Source: Pectinophora gossypiella (taxonomy: Eukaryota > Arthropoda > Insecta > Lepidoptera > Gelechiidae). Taken from it: a DNA stretch of 64,000 nucleotides. Both the position numbers and the translations under genes were made by a program. The stretch lies in the NCBI RefSeq assembly GCF_024362695.1, contig NC_065422.1:12027534-12091533 (forward strand), given 5' to 3'. The notes beneath the pieces were generated by a model, which was given only the letters and a program-made list of their open reading frames with translations, was not told the origin of the DNA and did not search any database. Positions within the stretch are counted from its first letter, which is position 1. Every line of letters starts with the position of its first letter. Below, one piece after another: positions 1 through 10,402 of the stretch.

Positions 1-60
1 AATATTTAAAAAAAAACTAAAAGTCTAGGTATCCACCACAGGTCAAAAATATAATTATAA

Positions 61-180
61 ACATTATCATCGCCCCTAGCCTTATCCCGTTTTTATAGGG
101 TCCGCTTACCTATCCTGAAGATTTGACAGGTCCGATTTTATACAGAAGCGACTACCTGTCTCACCTAATCTAAAAATTGT
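61..180 (-). repeat. SINE C tail fragment
   Basis: Read on the minus strand, this matches the end of the SINE C unit: a GACAGGTAGTCGCTTCTGT-like stretch, then ACCTGTCAAATCTTCAGG, then a CGGGATAA box. The same string recurs at about 3095-3190 (plus) and in part near 46375-46400 (minus). The assignment to SINE C rests on continuity with the core copy at 16307-16540. Confidence 0.55.
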
Positions 181-274
181 AATTATAAACAGATAATGAA
201 TTCACATAAGCTTCTATATCAATTGAGGTAGTCATCCATCACAAGATGAATTACGTACGTTACGAGTACTAATA

Positions 275-405
275 TATATAATACACTTTGAAACCATGTC
301 ACATTAACTTTCTTGACAAATTAAACCGTAAGTCCCATTAAATATCAAATATGATAGTGCGACAGGGTTCTAAAGTGGGTACATGATATTGCTCATGACT
401 GTAAA
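275..405. repeat. Interspersed repeat H, copy 1
   Basis: This stretch (ACCATGTCACATTAAC ... AAAGTGGGTACAT ... TATTGCTC) is matched with scattered mismatches at 13730-13856. Class is unknown; no coding frame or terminal repeats are visible. Confidence 0.6.
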
Positions 406-1095
406 ATGTACATCGATAGCTTGCTTAAGTAGATTTTATTTTTTTAGCATTGGATTGGACTGGGAGCGAATTAAAACATAAAATGCCCTTAGCTGTTTGT
501 AGATGCCGGCGATATATGTAGTATTTTTTTTAAACAAAGAACCTTTATAGTATACGAGCTATAATTGGTCAGAAGCAAGTGGTTGGAAATAAAAATGAAA
601 CTAAACGCTACTACAAAGTAAATGGAAAATACAAAATGAAATTAAATAACTTAAAGACAACAATTAGTGCGTTTGTAGTAATAGTGTGTTTTGTGCAATA
701 AAGTATATTTGGTTTGATTTGATTTGATTATCGATGGATATATTTGATATCTTTGAGAGAGAAAACCTGAAGAAGAAAACAGTCAAAAGACTATCAAACC
801 ATACGGAAGAATAAAACATAGACATTCTTATTAATAAAAACGCGTAACGGTTGTTGCGAAACTGACGTTTATTTTTTACTTGACACATTCAACACATTTA
901 CAATCCAACTTTAGATGGCGTTAGTAGTAAAAATATAGATTAATTAGATGATAATTTTAACACTTATAACCTAAGGATATTGTATATCCTTAAAATCATT
1001 ATAACATCTTGTATAAGTAATTATTTACATAAAGCAATAAATAAATAAATAAAAATAAAGATATTTAAATTATAAAAAGTATTAAATCCATCTAA
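406..1095. other. AT-rich DNA without recognised gene
   Basis: Only short low-complexity frames are seen. A GATTTGATTTGATT run follows a GTGCAATAAAGTAT box near 695-730, a wording that recurs near 4500 and may be an old retroposon 3' end. Confidence 0.4.
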
Positions 1096-1200
1096 AAATG
1101 TTCGTGGGTGGCTAAATCACCCCGAAGCTACAGTAGTTTTATGCGGATGAGACGTTCAACGAAGAGTAAACTATGTTTAAAATATGTAGTGTTACTATGG
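1096..1200 (-). repeat. Repeat F (LINE-type 3' end) fragment
   Basis: On the minus strand this gives the CTCATCCGC(C/A)TAAAACTAC wording shared with the copies at 18931-19050 and 43909-44013. It is degraded. The short ORF overlapping it is a by-product of the repeat. Confidence 0.45.
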
Positions 1201-1796
1201 TACCAATTTAATAAAGATATTATTGAATTTGACCATTTGTTAACATTCTCTCATATTTTTGTTCTTATTACCTTAACGTACCTTAATCCTATAGCAGGCG
1301 GCATAAAATTTTCCCAGTCTTTTACATATTGTGTTCGTGTGGTTCACCACATAATTATGTAAATAGCCTATACTGTTGATAATTGCAATATAAAAAAAAT
1401 ACCTTTTAAAGAAGGTTATAAAAATATTAATTATTTACTTTTTTAATTAATTTTATATTCATCGATCTCTCTCTTATTGTCGAATTTATTAAACTGAATT
1501 ATAAATATATAAAATATCGTAGAAGCGAATGATATATCTCATCTCATGAAGAGCCCATCTTATAGTAAACAAATGCTAGTTGAAATGTACTCACACCCTA
1601 ACTTACATAAGGGTCAGTGCACGTGTGGTTGGCGTGTGGTGATGAATCGCTGAAAGTTGCCGTCTAATAGACGTGCGGTTATATGCACACTGGTTTATGC
1701 GAAGCCTGCTTTTGATAGTAGTGCAAACTATGTAGGTACATAGTCGTACATACATGCGCATTCCGCCGACGACATTCCGTGGACGGTATACAATAT

Positions 1797-2062
1797 TTCA
1801 TCCCCTTTTTAGCACATTAGGGGATTTTTTTGTGGTCACCCATTCTATGACCTTAACTATTTGGCCGGTCAAATGAGAAACGCTGACAATATTTAATATA
1901 ACAAGCCTCAGTGTTTCCAGTTGACACTGAACCTTGGCACAGGGCGTTGTTTGAGAGGATTTATTACATATTTTAGTATATGCTCTGAATAAAGGAAATT
2001 GTCGACCATCCCGGCGGAGTCTCTTCTTCTCTTCTTCTGTGCTGAAGTGAGTCCTAAGAGTA
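1797..2062 (-). repeat. Retroposon P, degraded copy
   Basis: Minus-strand landmarks of P survive with many changes: the TCGACCACGCCGG box, the GAGGCTCAGG-like centre and the TTGGCCGG box near the tail. It is probably one of the oldest copies in the window. No TSD can be assigned. Confidence 0.5.
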
Positions 2063-2489
2063 CTCATTAATATCAGTTATGAAATATCTGTAAATTTCAT
2101 CGTTCTATACTCAGCAGTTTGCGTTAGTCGAGTTTCTTCATCTATGTTATAGATAATAATAATATTTTCTGTTTACGGCTTTGAACGCTTTGAATGTACA
2201 GAACAATAAGCCGTCTGCAAAGTGTATATTATCTTGTTTTGTTTATTAAAACTTAGCAGCGCCGGATTAGGAACCGGGACAAACCCGACAGCCAACAACA
2301 ACCCACAAATTCAAAACAAAAACTAAATCCACGATCCCTTCTCGGGCCATTTAATAATTGCTCAATTTACTCAAGTATATTTAGGGTAGAGTAAACATTA
2401 GTCACTTCTCCACTGGACTAGGAATTATGTTAACCAGCCGTTACGTCCCACTATTGGACACAAACTTCCCCTCAATCAACCGAAGGTAG

Positions 2490-2745
2490 GATTTGTGCCG
2501 TAGAAATGGTTTGGACACGTAGAGCGGATGAAGGATAATGGGATTACGCAAGCGGTATATAAAGCGATAGTAGGTAGGGCTGGCAGAGGAAGACCAAATG
2601 GAAGATGTCCTTAGAAAAGGTTTAGTACGATCTACTCAGAACCGGCGTGCGTGTATGAAACGATTGATGAATGTGGAGGAAGCAAGAGAAGTAAGTCAGG
2701 ATCGAAGCAAATGGATTTCCATAGTGTCTGCTTACCCTGGTGCAT
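2490..2745 (+). pseudogene. LINE ORF2 C-terminal remnant
   Basis: Two overlapping frames together read like the C-terminal end of a non-LTR retrotransposon ORF2. One frame gives WFGHVERMKDN (a motif common after the reverse-transcriptase core) followed by AGRGRP. After a frame change at about 2590 the second frame gives NRRACMKRLMNVEEARE and DRSKWISIVSAYP. A second copy of the last part lies at 37571-37745 and a short one at 12996-13075, so this is a dispersed family. Frame break and truncation make it non-functional. The clade is not determined from sequence alone. Confidence 0.65.
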
Positions 2746-2807
2746 ATATGTATTTGTATTTAAGTTCGGTAACCAACAAGACATCAAATGCAATCAATTC
2801 AATCTGA

Positions 2808-2882
2808 TGTAAGTGAGTAAACATTACATGAGCCATGTCAGCCTTTAGCGTTTCAATAATAACCTTGACATCAGGTTTCACC
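2808..2882 (+). repeat. SINE A tail fragment
   Basis: Contains the ACATGAGCCATGTCAG ... CCTTGACATCAGG wording of the SINE A tail, as in the full copies at 6231-6530 and 46467-46789. The tRNA-like head is absent. Confidence 0.6.
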
Positions 2883-3094
2883 TGAAAACATGATAAGAAG
2901 AAGACCAAATCCAATAAAAAATCCAATCAATAAATAAGTTAAGATTAAGTACATAATTTGTGTTACCTTTGTAAAGAGAAAATTAAGTATTTTGGTTTTA
3001 GATTTGCAATTTTAATATTATGTGTACTATTCAATTATTGTAAAACATAAAATAAACCATCATTACGGGATCAATAAATATATAACCAAAGGAA

Positions 3095-3190
3095 CCCTCA
3101 GGATCAGACTCTCAAATCTTCAGGTTTGGTAAGCGGATTCTATGAGTACGGGATAACGCTATGGAGATGATGAACCAACCACTACACAGC
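3095..3190 (+). repeat. SINE C tail fragment
   Basis: Carries CTCAAATCTTCAGG, GGTAAGCGGA and CGGGATAACGCTA, the plus-strand form of the sequence at 61-180. Confidence 0.55.
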
Positions 3191-3264
3191 ACAGGGGTTG
3201 GTGGCGCGACAATGGTGGCGCTACCATGGTATCCTAGTGGGATATGACCCTTAGTTCAACAAAT

Positions 3265-3713
3265 TCCAAACGTTTTTTCGATTCTGCTCCGCACAACCCA
3301 AATCCCCTGGTAGTTGCGGCTTCCGAGTACATTCCGCTTAGGGACGGTACTGAAAAGTATCGGCGCCCGAAGAACGTAATATACGATCCCGACGATTACT
3401 CTAGCCATAGAGGCAGCCAATCAGCTCGCGACACCAAACACTTCAGGACCCCGATACCGACCCCGCCGGCGTGGTCGACGATTTCCCTCATTCAGCGCTT
3501 ATCGCTATCGACCCACTAGGGTCGATTAATTCTTTCAAATATTTTTCCTCTCAGACGACGCCCTGAGCCGAGGTTCGCACCCAACTGGGCACCCTCAGGC
3601 CTGTTGTCTTAAACGTTGTACCGGGTGAGAGCCTTCAGCGCTCCCCATTTGTCCGGCCAAGTAGTTAATGCCATCTGCGGCAAATCTACAATAAGTCACG
3701 TCAAAAAAAAAAA
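3265..3713 (+). repeat. Retroposon P, longest copy, with target-site duplication
   Basis: This 449-bp copy ends in an A run after AAGTCACGTC and is bounded by the direct repeat AGTTCAACAAAT (3253-3264 and 3714-3725, the first A shared with the tail). An A tail plus a 12-bp TSD is the mark of target-primed reverse transcription, so P is a LINE 3' end or a SINE. The first 150 bp are open and include RRPKNVIYDPDDYSS, which may be residual coding sequence of a parent LINE. Other copies are 5'-truncated at different points. The family could not be matched by name. Confidence 0.75.
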
Positions 3714-3725
3714 AGTTCAACAAAT

Positions 3726-4295
3726 AGCTACTAAACAGTGACTTATTGAAAACAATGTCATGAATATGTAGTATCCTTCATTAAACAAGATTAGTGTTGT
3801 AAAGTGAGCTTTCTCCATGGAATGAATGAGGAACATGTTTATTCATGAGTCTGAAAGAATCAAGCACGGAAGGTTTAAAAGAAGGTCGTAAGGTTAAATG
3901 TTTTTAAACATTTTGTTAAACAACTAAAAACTATTGTATCCGACTGGTTTAATTGTCTCTTCAGAGTTTTAGAAGTGTGTTGCGCATTCAGAATTATATA
4001 TAGTGTGGATATATATATGTATAATCATAGGTATTCGCTTTTTCAGTTTTGCTATTAAATATTAATTTTTGTACATTTTCTTCTCGTATCTGTGTGTATA
4101 GTATAAATATGTATTGTTTATACATATTTGATTACCTATTTTTTTTTTATATTGTACATATTTTGTATGTGTTACAGTATATTTCTTCTTTTAATCCTTT
4201 TATACCCTGTTGGAATGTAGAGCTCGAATAACAGATTTCCACTCTTCGCGATCTTTTGAAGCCTCTGTAGCCATCAGTACCAGTATATATATTAT

Positions 4296-4334
<39 letters not shown>

Positions 4335-5935
4335 TATATTATATATATATATATTATTTTCTTAATGATGATTGTTTCACCTATCCAAATCTAAATGTGC
4401 TTCCTACTTCTGGTCAGCTGAAAGAAAATGGTGTAGATCCATAACGCTGCCTGTGATATAATCTTTGTTGTGTATGTTTTTTAAAAATGTATCTTGTATG
4501 TGTGCAATAAATAATATAATATGATTTGATTTGACTGATTAAAAGAATATATTTTTTTGGTTTAGTTAGACGAATGTAATAGCAATAATGTTGTAATGTA
4601 TATAATGGCTAGAATTTACAATCTAAAATTAAACTTTCCTAAATTGGCTGAACCCGTGACTTTGAAGAGGACTTTCTTGGATTAAGTCTTAGATTAGATT
4701 GTCTGGGTGATTTTCCACCAATTCTCAACAAAAGGAGAGTGTTTGGACCATCTTGATTAATAAAAAATGTTATTTAAACTGTTATTTTATGATACTATTT
4801 CTTGATTGGGAAACTCATGATGGTGTACTGATCAGAAAGAAGATGGCTGACTTCCAACTCGGATCAGATTCCGAAAATACAAATAAGAGGGCAAGGGATC
4901 TTAAATTCGTACGAAGGAAACCATTACAAATCACAGAAACAAGGGCGACATTCTCTTAGCAAAATAAATAACACGAGTCCGCATGTCGTCTGTTAATAGA
5001 CTCACGTCGCCTAAAGCTGCCACACCAAAACTTTTCTGGCTGGACGGCTACATCGATTTACCCTCCGTTCATTGCGTAGTAATACAAGCGCTAGTTGTGA
5101 TTGCGCGGTTGTAATAAAGCAATGAATGACGTGGAAAATTTTTTAACACAATCGTTGTCTCAGTAAAACATTTCGTTTTGTGCATATTTCGATCCCATCG
5201 GCTATGTGTCCGCGGTAACTCTATAATAAGAACTTTATGGAAACTATCGGAAACTAGCAAGGTGTTTTCGATCTAATGTTATGAATGATGACGCTCAAGT
5301 TTCGTTGTTTCAGACAAGACCGGGTGTAGGTACCTATGTGTTTATAAAGTCCATGGTGTTACCAAAAACATTACACTCACATCCTATACTAATATTTGGG
5401 TTTCTGTGTTCTGAAGGGCTTTCCTTGCTGTTGCACGTTCGTATTTACATGTTAACAACGCTAACTACTGACAAGGGGCTTTGTTTTAGGGTCATGAATA
5501 ATATTGAGACTAGCAGATTATTATGGCGTTACTGTTACATTTTCAAAGAGATATAAGTCATTTGAAAACTAGATGTTGTAAAAACTCTTTATTTAATAAA
5601 GACACTGGCTGTTTTTTGATATGACGTTTATGTACTTGTTTTTCAAAATTGTTCCATTTGTCACTATTATACTATCTGCTTAAAGGCTAGGTAATTAAGC
5701 TCTCTTTATCATAACGTTTGCATCTTTTTACTACAGGTTAAGACTAAAAAAAATTCCTGATGAATAAAAATATTAGAGACTTTAAGAGTAACCTAAATGT
5801 CAGCAACTCCTGGCTGGGCCATAGAATAAACAATCTACGTGTAGAAGGGACACTCTCCATTGATATATGACTTGGAGCGAGCTTAATTTATCCAGCGATA
5901 AGAGCCACTTCTGTATAAAATAAATAATAATACTA
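3726..5935. other. Repeat-poor AT-rich DNA, no supported gene
   Basis: Short frames at 4753-4959 and 5281-5556 show no recognisable domain and no convincing exon signals. An AT microsatellite interrupts the stretch at 4283-4358. Confidence 0.4.
4283..4358. repeat. AT microsatellite
   Basis: A nearly pure TA run with TTA interruptions. Confidence 0.9.
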
Positions 5936-6105
5936 CGTAGGTATAAGGTAATTCTCCGCCCCGCACCAATTCGTAAAGGGCGCCGAGCTAGATTTACCTC
6001 ACCCCCTCTGGGTGTTCCTTTAGTCTAAATGCCCGTAACCTGTTAAGGAGTAAGGGCAGTCCGTCTCGCTCGCACAGTAATAGCGGTAAGGCGACAAACA
6101 GTAAG
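5936..6105 (+). repeat. Interspersed repeat Q
   Basis: Landmarks in order: CTCCGCCCCGCACCAATTCG, GCGCCGAGCTAGATTTACC, TCTAAATGCCCGTAA, GTTAAGGAGTAAGG, TCTCGCTCGCAC and GGTAAGGCGACA. The same order occurs in pieces at 9351-9775, 17635-18678, 48352-48606 and 50385-63220, where it is a frequent host for later insertions. The class is unknown; no clear TSD or terminal inverted repeat was found. Confidence 0.6.
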
Positions 6106-6230
6106 AAAGATATTTTTATAAGGAGTCAACGAGTGTGACTTTAGTCTATTTAACCGTAAGCCATTTGGAAATAAGGAAAAATAATATTTATTTGTATGGG
6201 TGACCAGGTTTCATATAGAGAACAACCTTT

Positions 6231-6530
6231 CAGCCTCCGTGGTCCAGTCATTGAGCGTTGGGTTCACGATCCGGAAGTCCCGAGTTCGAACTCCGGTCGG
6301 GACATATTACTTTGTGAACCCTGGTTTGCTTAAGACATTGCAGTTTGATCACCCGATTTTCTAAAAGTAAGATGTTTTCGTAAGGCACGTTAAGCCGTTG
6401 GTACTGGTTACTACTTACTGATGTAAGTACGTAGTCGTTACACGAGTCATGTCAGGGGCATTTGGCGGCTCACATATTACTCTGACGCCAGTTTGGTAAT
6501 CCACCTCACAACCCACACGATAAAAGAAGA
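6231..6530 (+). repeat. SINE A, near full length
   Basis: The copy starts with a tRNA-like head: GCCTCCGTGGTCCAGTCATT resembles a Pol III A box and GAGTTCGAACTCC a B box. The shared core follows (ACTTTGTGAACCCTGGTTTG, GATCACCCGATT, GTAAGATG), then the A-type tail ending in CCACCTCACAACCCACACGA. It is a tRNA-derived SINE, not a functional tRNA gene, because the head does not fold into a complete cloverleaf and continues into the SINE body. Confidence 0.75.
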
Positions 6531-6900
6531 CTTTTCAGCACCGGAAAATGTAACAACAGACTTGGGAATTTAACAAGCGACAAAAGTACGCCATCATGAC
6601 ATACTTAAGTGCTTTCGATAACATAAAATAATTTTGTTTTGTGCATGTTCAGAATACTTGAACACTTGAAACTTTCACAGTTTCGGAATTCGAAGCACAC
6701 GTGATCATTATAATTATGCGTGCCTTTTCACAAACTTTTTCATTCCGTGAGTTGTTTTATTTTATTCTATTTTTCCTATTCAAAGCGTCTTTTCAATGCA
6801 TAAAGAGTAATAATTAGAGTTGACATCGTAACTCTATAGTGGGGACCATTTCAGTTCAAAATTATGGTAATCAGGTAATGTCCTAACCAAATAAGGGATA

Positions 6901-6975
6901 TGTCCCCAACGGGATTTGAACCCCAAACCTCCGGATTGTGAGCTCAACCCTCAAACCACTGGACCACGGAGGCCG
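6901..6975 (-). repeat. SINE tRNA-like head fragment
   Basis: On the minus strand it reads GGCCTCCGTGGTCCAGTGG, then a GGGTTCAAATCCC-type B box, then GGGGAC. Only the head remains. Confidence 0.7.
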
Positions 6976-7420
6976 TTACGTGACATGGTTATAGCCTGGT
7001 TTTACATCGAATAACATACACAAGCAATCCCCTTACCAACTAGGCAACCACCGTACTAAAACCGTGGTAAAGTCAAAAGTTCATCCATCCGTGACGAAGT
7101 GACTCGTGAATCTCTCAGACTTGCTACGCAAGGAAAGGTAGGCAGTTATAGGGTTGAAACAAACTGGAAATGTTCCGGAATATTTGGAATTATTATGTTA
7201 AATAAATCGCCATGTACTATTTACCCGCTTAAGATAAGGTAATTTTTTTTAAAGAAACAAAACAAAGAAACAAGAAACATTTATTGAGAAGCTGTGTAGG
7301 TACATACATGCAGGTGTCAAACATTATGAAATTGTCTCAACAGCAAAAAAACATTGAAAGAAATTGTCTCAGTGTTTATGTTCCTTTTGTGCGATAAATT
7401 ATTATGTATTGCGATTAGAA
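6976..7420. other. No recognised feature
   Basis: AT-rich sequence; no domain, RNA or bounded repeat seen. Confidence 0.35.
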
Positions 7421-7460
7421 GGGGGGGGGGGGGAGGGTGTGAAGGGAGGGGGGGGGGGGC
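7421..7460. repeat. Poly-G / G-rich tract
   Basis: Two long G runs separated by AGGGTGTGAAGGGA. The tract could form G-quadruplexes; a polymerase-slippage or assembly artefact is also possible. Confidence 0.8.
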
Positions 7461-7595
7461 AGAAGAGAAGAAGAAGAAGGTGCCACATTATATTTAGAGT
7501 GACGTCACATAGCCTGTAACCACCGTATAATCAAGACGCTTCTAGTGACGCCGCATTTGCTAAATTGTGAAAGATAAAAAGAAACAAACATCTTT

Positions 7596-7760
7596 TTAGA
7601 CGCGATTTATTTTAGATTTGCCGCATATGGCATTAACCACTTGGCCGGGCAAATGGGGAGCGCTGTAGCCTCTCACCCGGTTTTTAGAACACGACAGATC
7701 ACACAGGCTCAGGGATTGCCTCAACGACATCTATGTAACGTAACCTAAGAATTATATCAC
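7596..7760 (-). repeat. Retroposon P, degraded copy
   Basis: Begins with the P tail read in reverse (TTTAGATTTGCCGCA, ATGGCATTAACCACTTGGCC, CTCTCACCCGGT) and decays after about 100 bp. Confidence 0.6.
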
Positions 7761-8359
7761 TAAAATATAAAATATTACCAAACCTACGTCATTCAAGGCA
7801 CGAATAAGTAAATTGAATTGTGTAATAATTAAATTTGAAATTAATTTAGTAAAATCATAGACATAATTTTGGCAGACTAACAATTATCAAAGCAAATCAC
7901 TTTATCGAAGTTCTATAATATTCTTATTAATAGTAACTTAAAGGAGTTTTGTTTTTATAACACACAAACAGAACAATAAATTGAAAAAAATCTGACTCGG
8001 ACGGTAACCTGCGGGTTCAAGATGGGGCAAGCGTGTAAACCAACACCCCAATAATTTCTCATGGACAGGAGGAGGACCGGGTCCTTCGAGTTATTCGAAA
8101 TGTGTATCTTCATTAAGCCGACGCTGGCACCATCTATCTAGAATTTCTTAGAACTAACAAACTTTATAGCATTTTTCAATTTCAATTTCAAAGCCTTTTA
8201 TTTAACTAAACACAAGACAAGTTTACAATGATAAAATAACGAAATATAACTTAAGTACTAACAGTCCCCTGTGTAGTGCATTTTACTATTTAATAAATAA
8301 AAAAAGGAAAAAGAAATGTTTTTTTATTAAAACAAAAAGGGTAAAAGGGTTTAAGGGAT
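7761..8359. other. No supported gene; possible old retroposon end
   Basis: TTTCAATTTCAATTTCAAAG near 8175-8200 resembles the start of a LINE-type 3' end but has no second copy in the window. Confidence 0.3.
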
Positions 8360-8410
8360 GATGAGGTTGGTAATCCACCTCACAACCCACACGATAGAGG
8401 AAGAACAACT
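8360..8410 (+). repeat. SINE A terminal fragment
   Basis: GATGAGGTTGGTAATCCACC followed by TCACAACCCACACGATAGA is the last 40-50 bp of SINE A. Confidence 0.65.
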
Positions 8411-8925
8411 TAGTTACTATACATAAAAGAAAAAGAGAAGTCTTCAAAAAGGAAAATATAAAATGAATAATTTAAAAAATAAAATAAAGCAAATCAAAAA
8501 TAAATCTGCTCTCTCCTCGTTAATCTTTCACTCTCATATGCCTACTGGAAGAAATTTCTGTTAGAAATAAGTTGTGCCTTTTGTCTCTTCTCATGTTACA
8601 ATAATAAAACAATAAATAAATTAAATAAAAATAAGAACATAATTTTATAAAGCTGCATCCCTACCGACTTTGGTAGAAAAAGCCATGTTTTCTGGTTACA
8701 CGGTTATGGGTGTAGGGCTGGTAAATTGCACGGAAATCCAATAGAGATAACCTCAATGCCGATGGAAAAAATGCTCCCTACGCCTCTTTGTTACATAGGA
8801 AATTGAAATTCTTGAAAACCACCCACTCATTTTTTTCTTATGTTATTGAACCAACGCGAAGTTTTCTTCGAAAATAAACAGGTTACTTTACGGTTCAGAA
8901 CATACTCCACTTAGCTGACAAACTG

Positions 8926-8998
8926 CGGAGCGTTTGGCGGCATAATGATAACCAGGTCTGATGAAGTCGGTCATTGATATCACAACCCACACGAGAGA
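8926..8998 (+). repeat. SINE A tail fragment, diverged
   Basis: GCGTTTGGCGGC, a diverged GATGAAGTCGGT and TCACAACCCACACGA keep SINE A tail order. Confidence 0.5.
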
Positions 8999-9350
8999 AC
9001 GATTTAAGTATGTGTAAGATACACATTAATTGCAAAATGTAACTTAAGAAAAAACAAGTATGAAAACGAAAAAGATGTAGGATAGGAAGAATCCTAACCA
9101 CTTGCGCTGTCCCTATATACCTGAAAATAGAGCAGCTTAAAAGAAAGAAGGAAACATTAACGGAATCGGCTTTCTGTATTCTTCTTACCAGGCCTAGTTT
9201 TTGTTGACAGCACAAGTATGAATCACGGCAGTCTTTTCATTTGTAGTTATTCAGCGGTCGTTCATTAAGATATTATATTTATTATCATTTAAATATTTGA
9301 GGAAAAAATGTATTAGCAATAAAGCACAGAAAAACAAAAGTCAGGAACAA

Positions 9351-9775
9351 CGGGTTTATGAAGTATCCGGGTCTCACGTAAGTCGTTAAAGAATGGCCGT
9401 AAGCCGTTAAGGAGAGATTCTTTTTTCACGTGACTTATTGTAGATTTGCCGCAGAGGGCATTAACTACTTGGCCGGACAAATGGGGAGCGCTGAAGGCTC
9501 TCACCCGGTACAACGTTTAAGACAACAGGCCTGAGGTTACTCAGTTAGGCGCGAACCTCGGCTCAGGGCGTCGTCAGAGAGGAAAAATATTTGAAAGAAA
9601 GGGTCGATAGCGATAAGCGCTGATTGAGGGAAATCGTCAACCACGCCAGCGGGGTCGGTATCGAGGTCCTGATGTGTTTGGTGTCGCGAGCTGATTAGCT
9701 GCTTAAGGAGAAAGGGAGCGCGCGCGGAATTTGTCTTGCTCGCACTTATACGATAAGGTGACACATGGTAAGAAC
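9351..9775 (+). repeat. Repeat Q split by a retroposon P copy
   Basis: Q sequence runs up to CCGTTAAGGAGA (about 9415) and resumes at TTAAGGAGAAAGGG (9703 onward), continuing to TTGCTCGCACTTA and GATAAGGTGACA. The interruption is the minus-strand P copy at 9416-9702. Confidence 0.65.
9416..9702 (-). repeat. Retroposon P copy inserted in repeat Q
   Basis: A T run (the A tail reversed) opens the copy, which is flanked by the direct repeat TTAAGGAGA (9407-9415 and 9703-9711). It is 5'-truncated within the GCTCGCGACACC segment. Confidence 0.7.
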
Positions 9776-9950
9776 TAGATTTCAGTATGTTGTGTGCTTA
9801 TAACATAAGCGCCGCCCGCACATTTAGGAGGTACCAACTAGAGTGCAATTAGTCATCCATTAAGGATAACCGGTGTGAATCCTACTCAATTTTCCTCTAA
9901 TAAAGTAATGACAAAAAAATATTAGTATTCTTCTTCCAAAAGAGCGTTAA

Positions 9951-10398
9951 ATGACTATTAAAAGTTATTCGCCAAACGACAGTGAATATTTTATCAAATT
10001 GCCCAATGCGCCAGACGCAACGGAAGTAATGTATTTTAAAGATCTCTCCAAACATATACAGAAGAATCCAAGAACAGGGTTCTCTGTTTTTGCAAGCCAG
10101 TTAGGCAAAATACTAATTTTGAAAGCTTTTGACTTAAGCTACGAAATTACAAGTGGAACAGAAGTGGCTTTAATTTCAGAGCAACTAAAAGCTTCAATTA
10201 ATTTTGTCAATCGAGTTGCTGATTCCCAAGAGTTTTCAAACGGAAAGAGGGATAGGCGGCCTGTTCCATGCTAAAATAAGCAGCGATATCTCCGATCTAA
10301 AATTCAAATCTAAAAACTTGGTTACCGACGAGAAATACGTTCTAGAAACGTTAAGCTATGATTGTCTAACTAGGAGTGTACATTTTTCTTTTTATTAA
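9951..10398 (+). pseudogene. Unidentified ORF pair, possibly one frameshifted gene or exon
   Basis: The frame at 9951-10274 begins with a true ATG and codes for 107 residues of ordinary protein-like composition (starts MTIKSYSPNDSEYF, contains FKDLSKHIQKNP and TGFSVFASQLGKI). It ends soon after GKRDRR. A second frame (10204-10398) continues with FHAKISSDISDLKF and ends SVHFSFY. A single-base shift near 10240-10260 would join them into about 145 residues, which would fit a decayed retrogene or an exon. No domain was recognised and no copy occurs elsewhere in the window. AATAAA-like words follow at about 10548-10556. Function unknown. Confidence 0.3.
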
Positions 10399-10402
10399 TT
10401 TA

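Noticed and set aside
6231..6310. tRNA gene
   Set aside because: A- and B-box-like words are present, but the sequence runs on into the repeated SINE body and does not make a full cloverleaf. The same holds for heads at 6901, 16307, 17105, 36821, 38704, 46467 and 48876.
7421..7460. Regulatory G-quadruplex
   Set aside because: Could equally be a simple-sequence or assembly artefact; no gene nearby.
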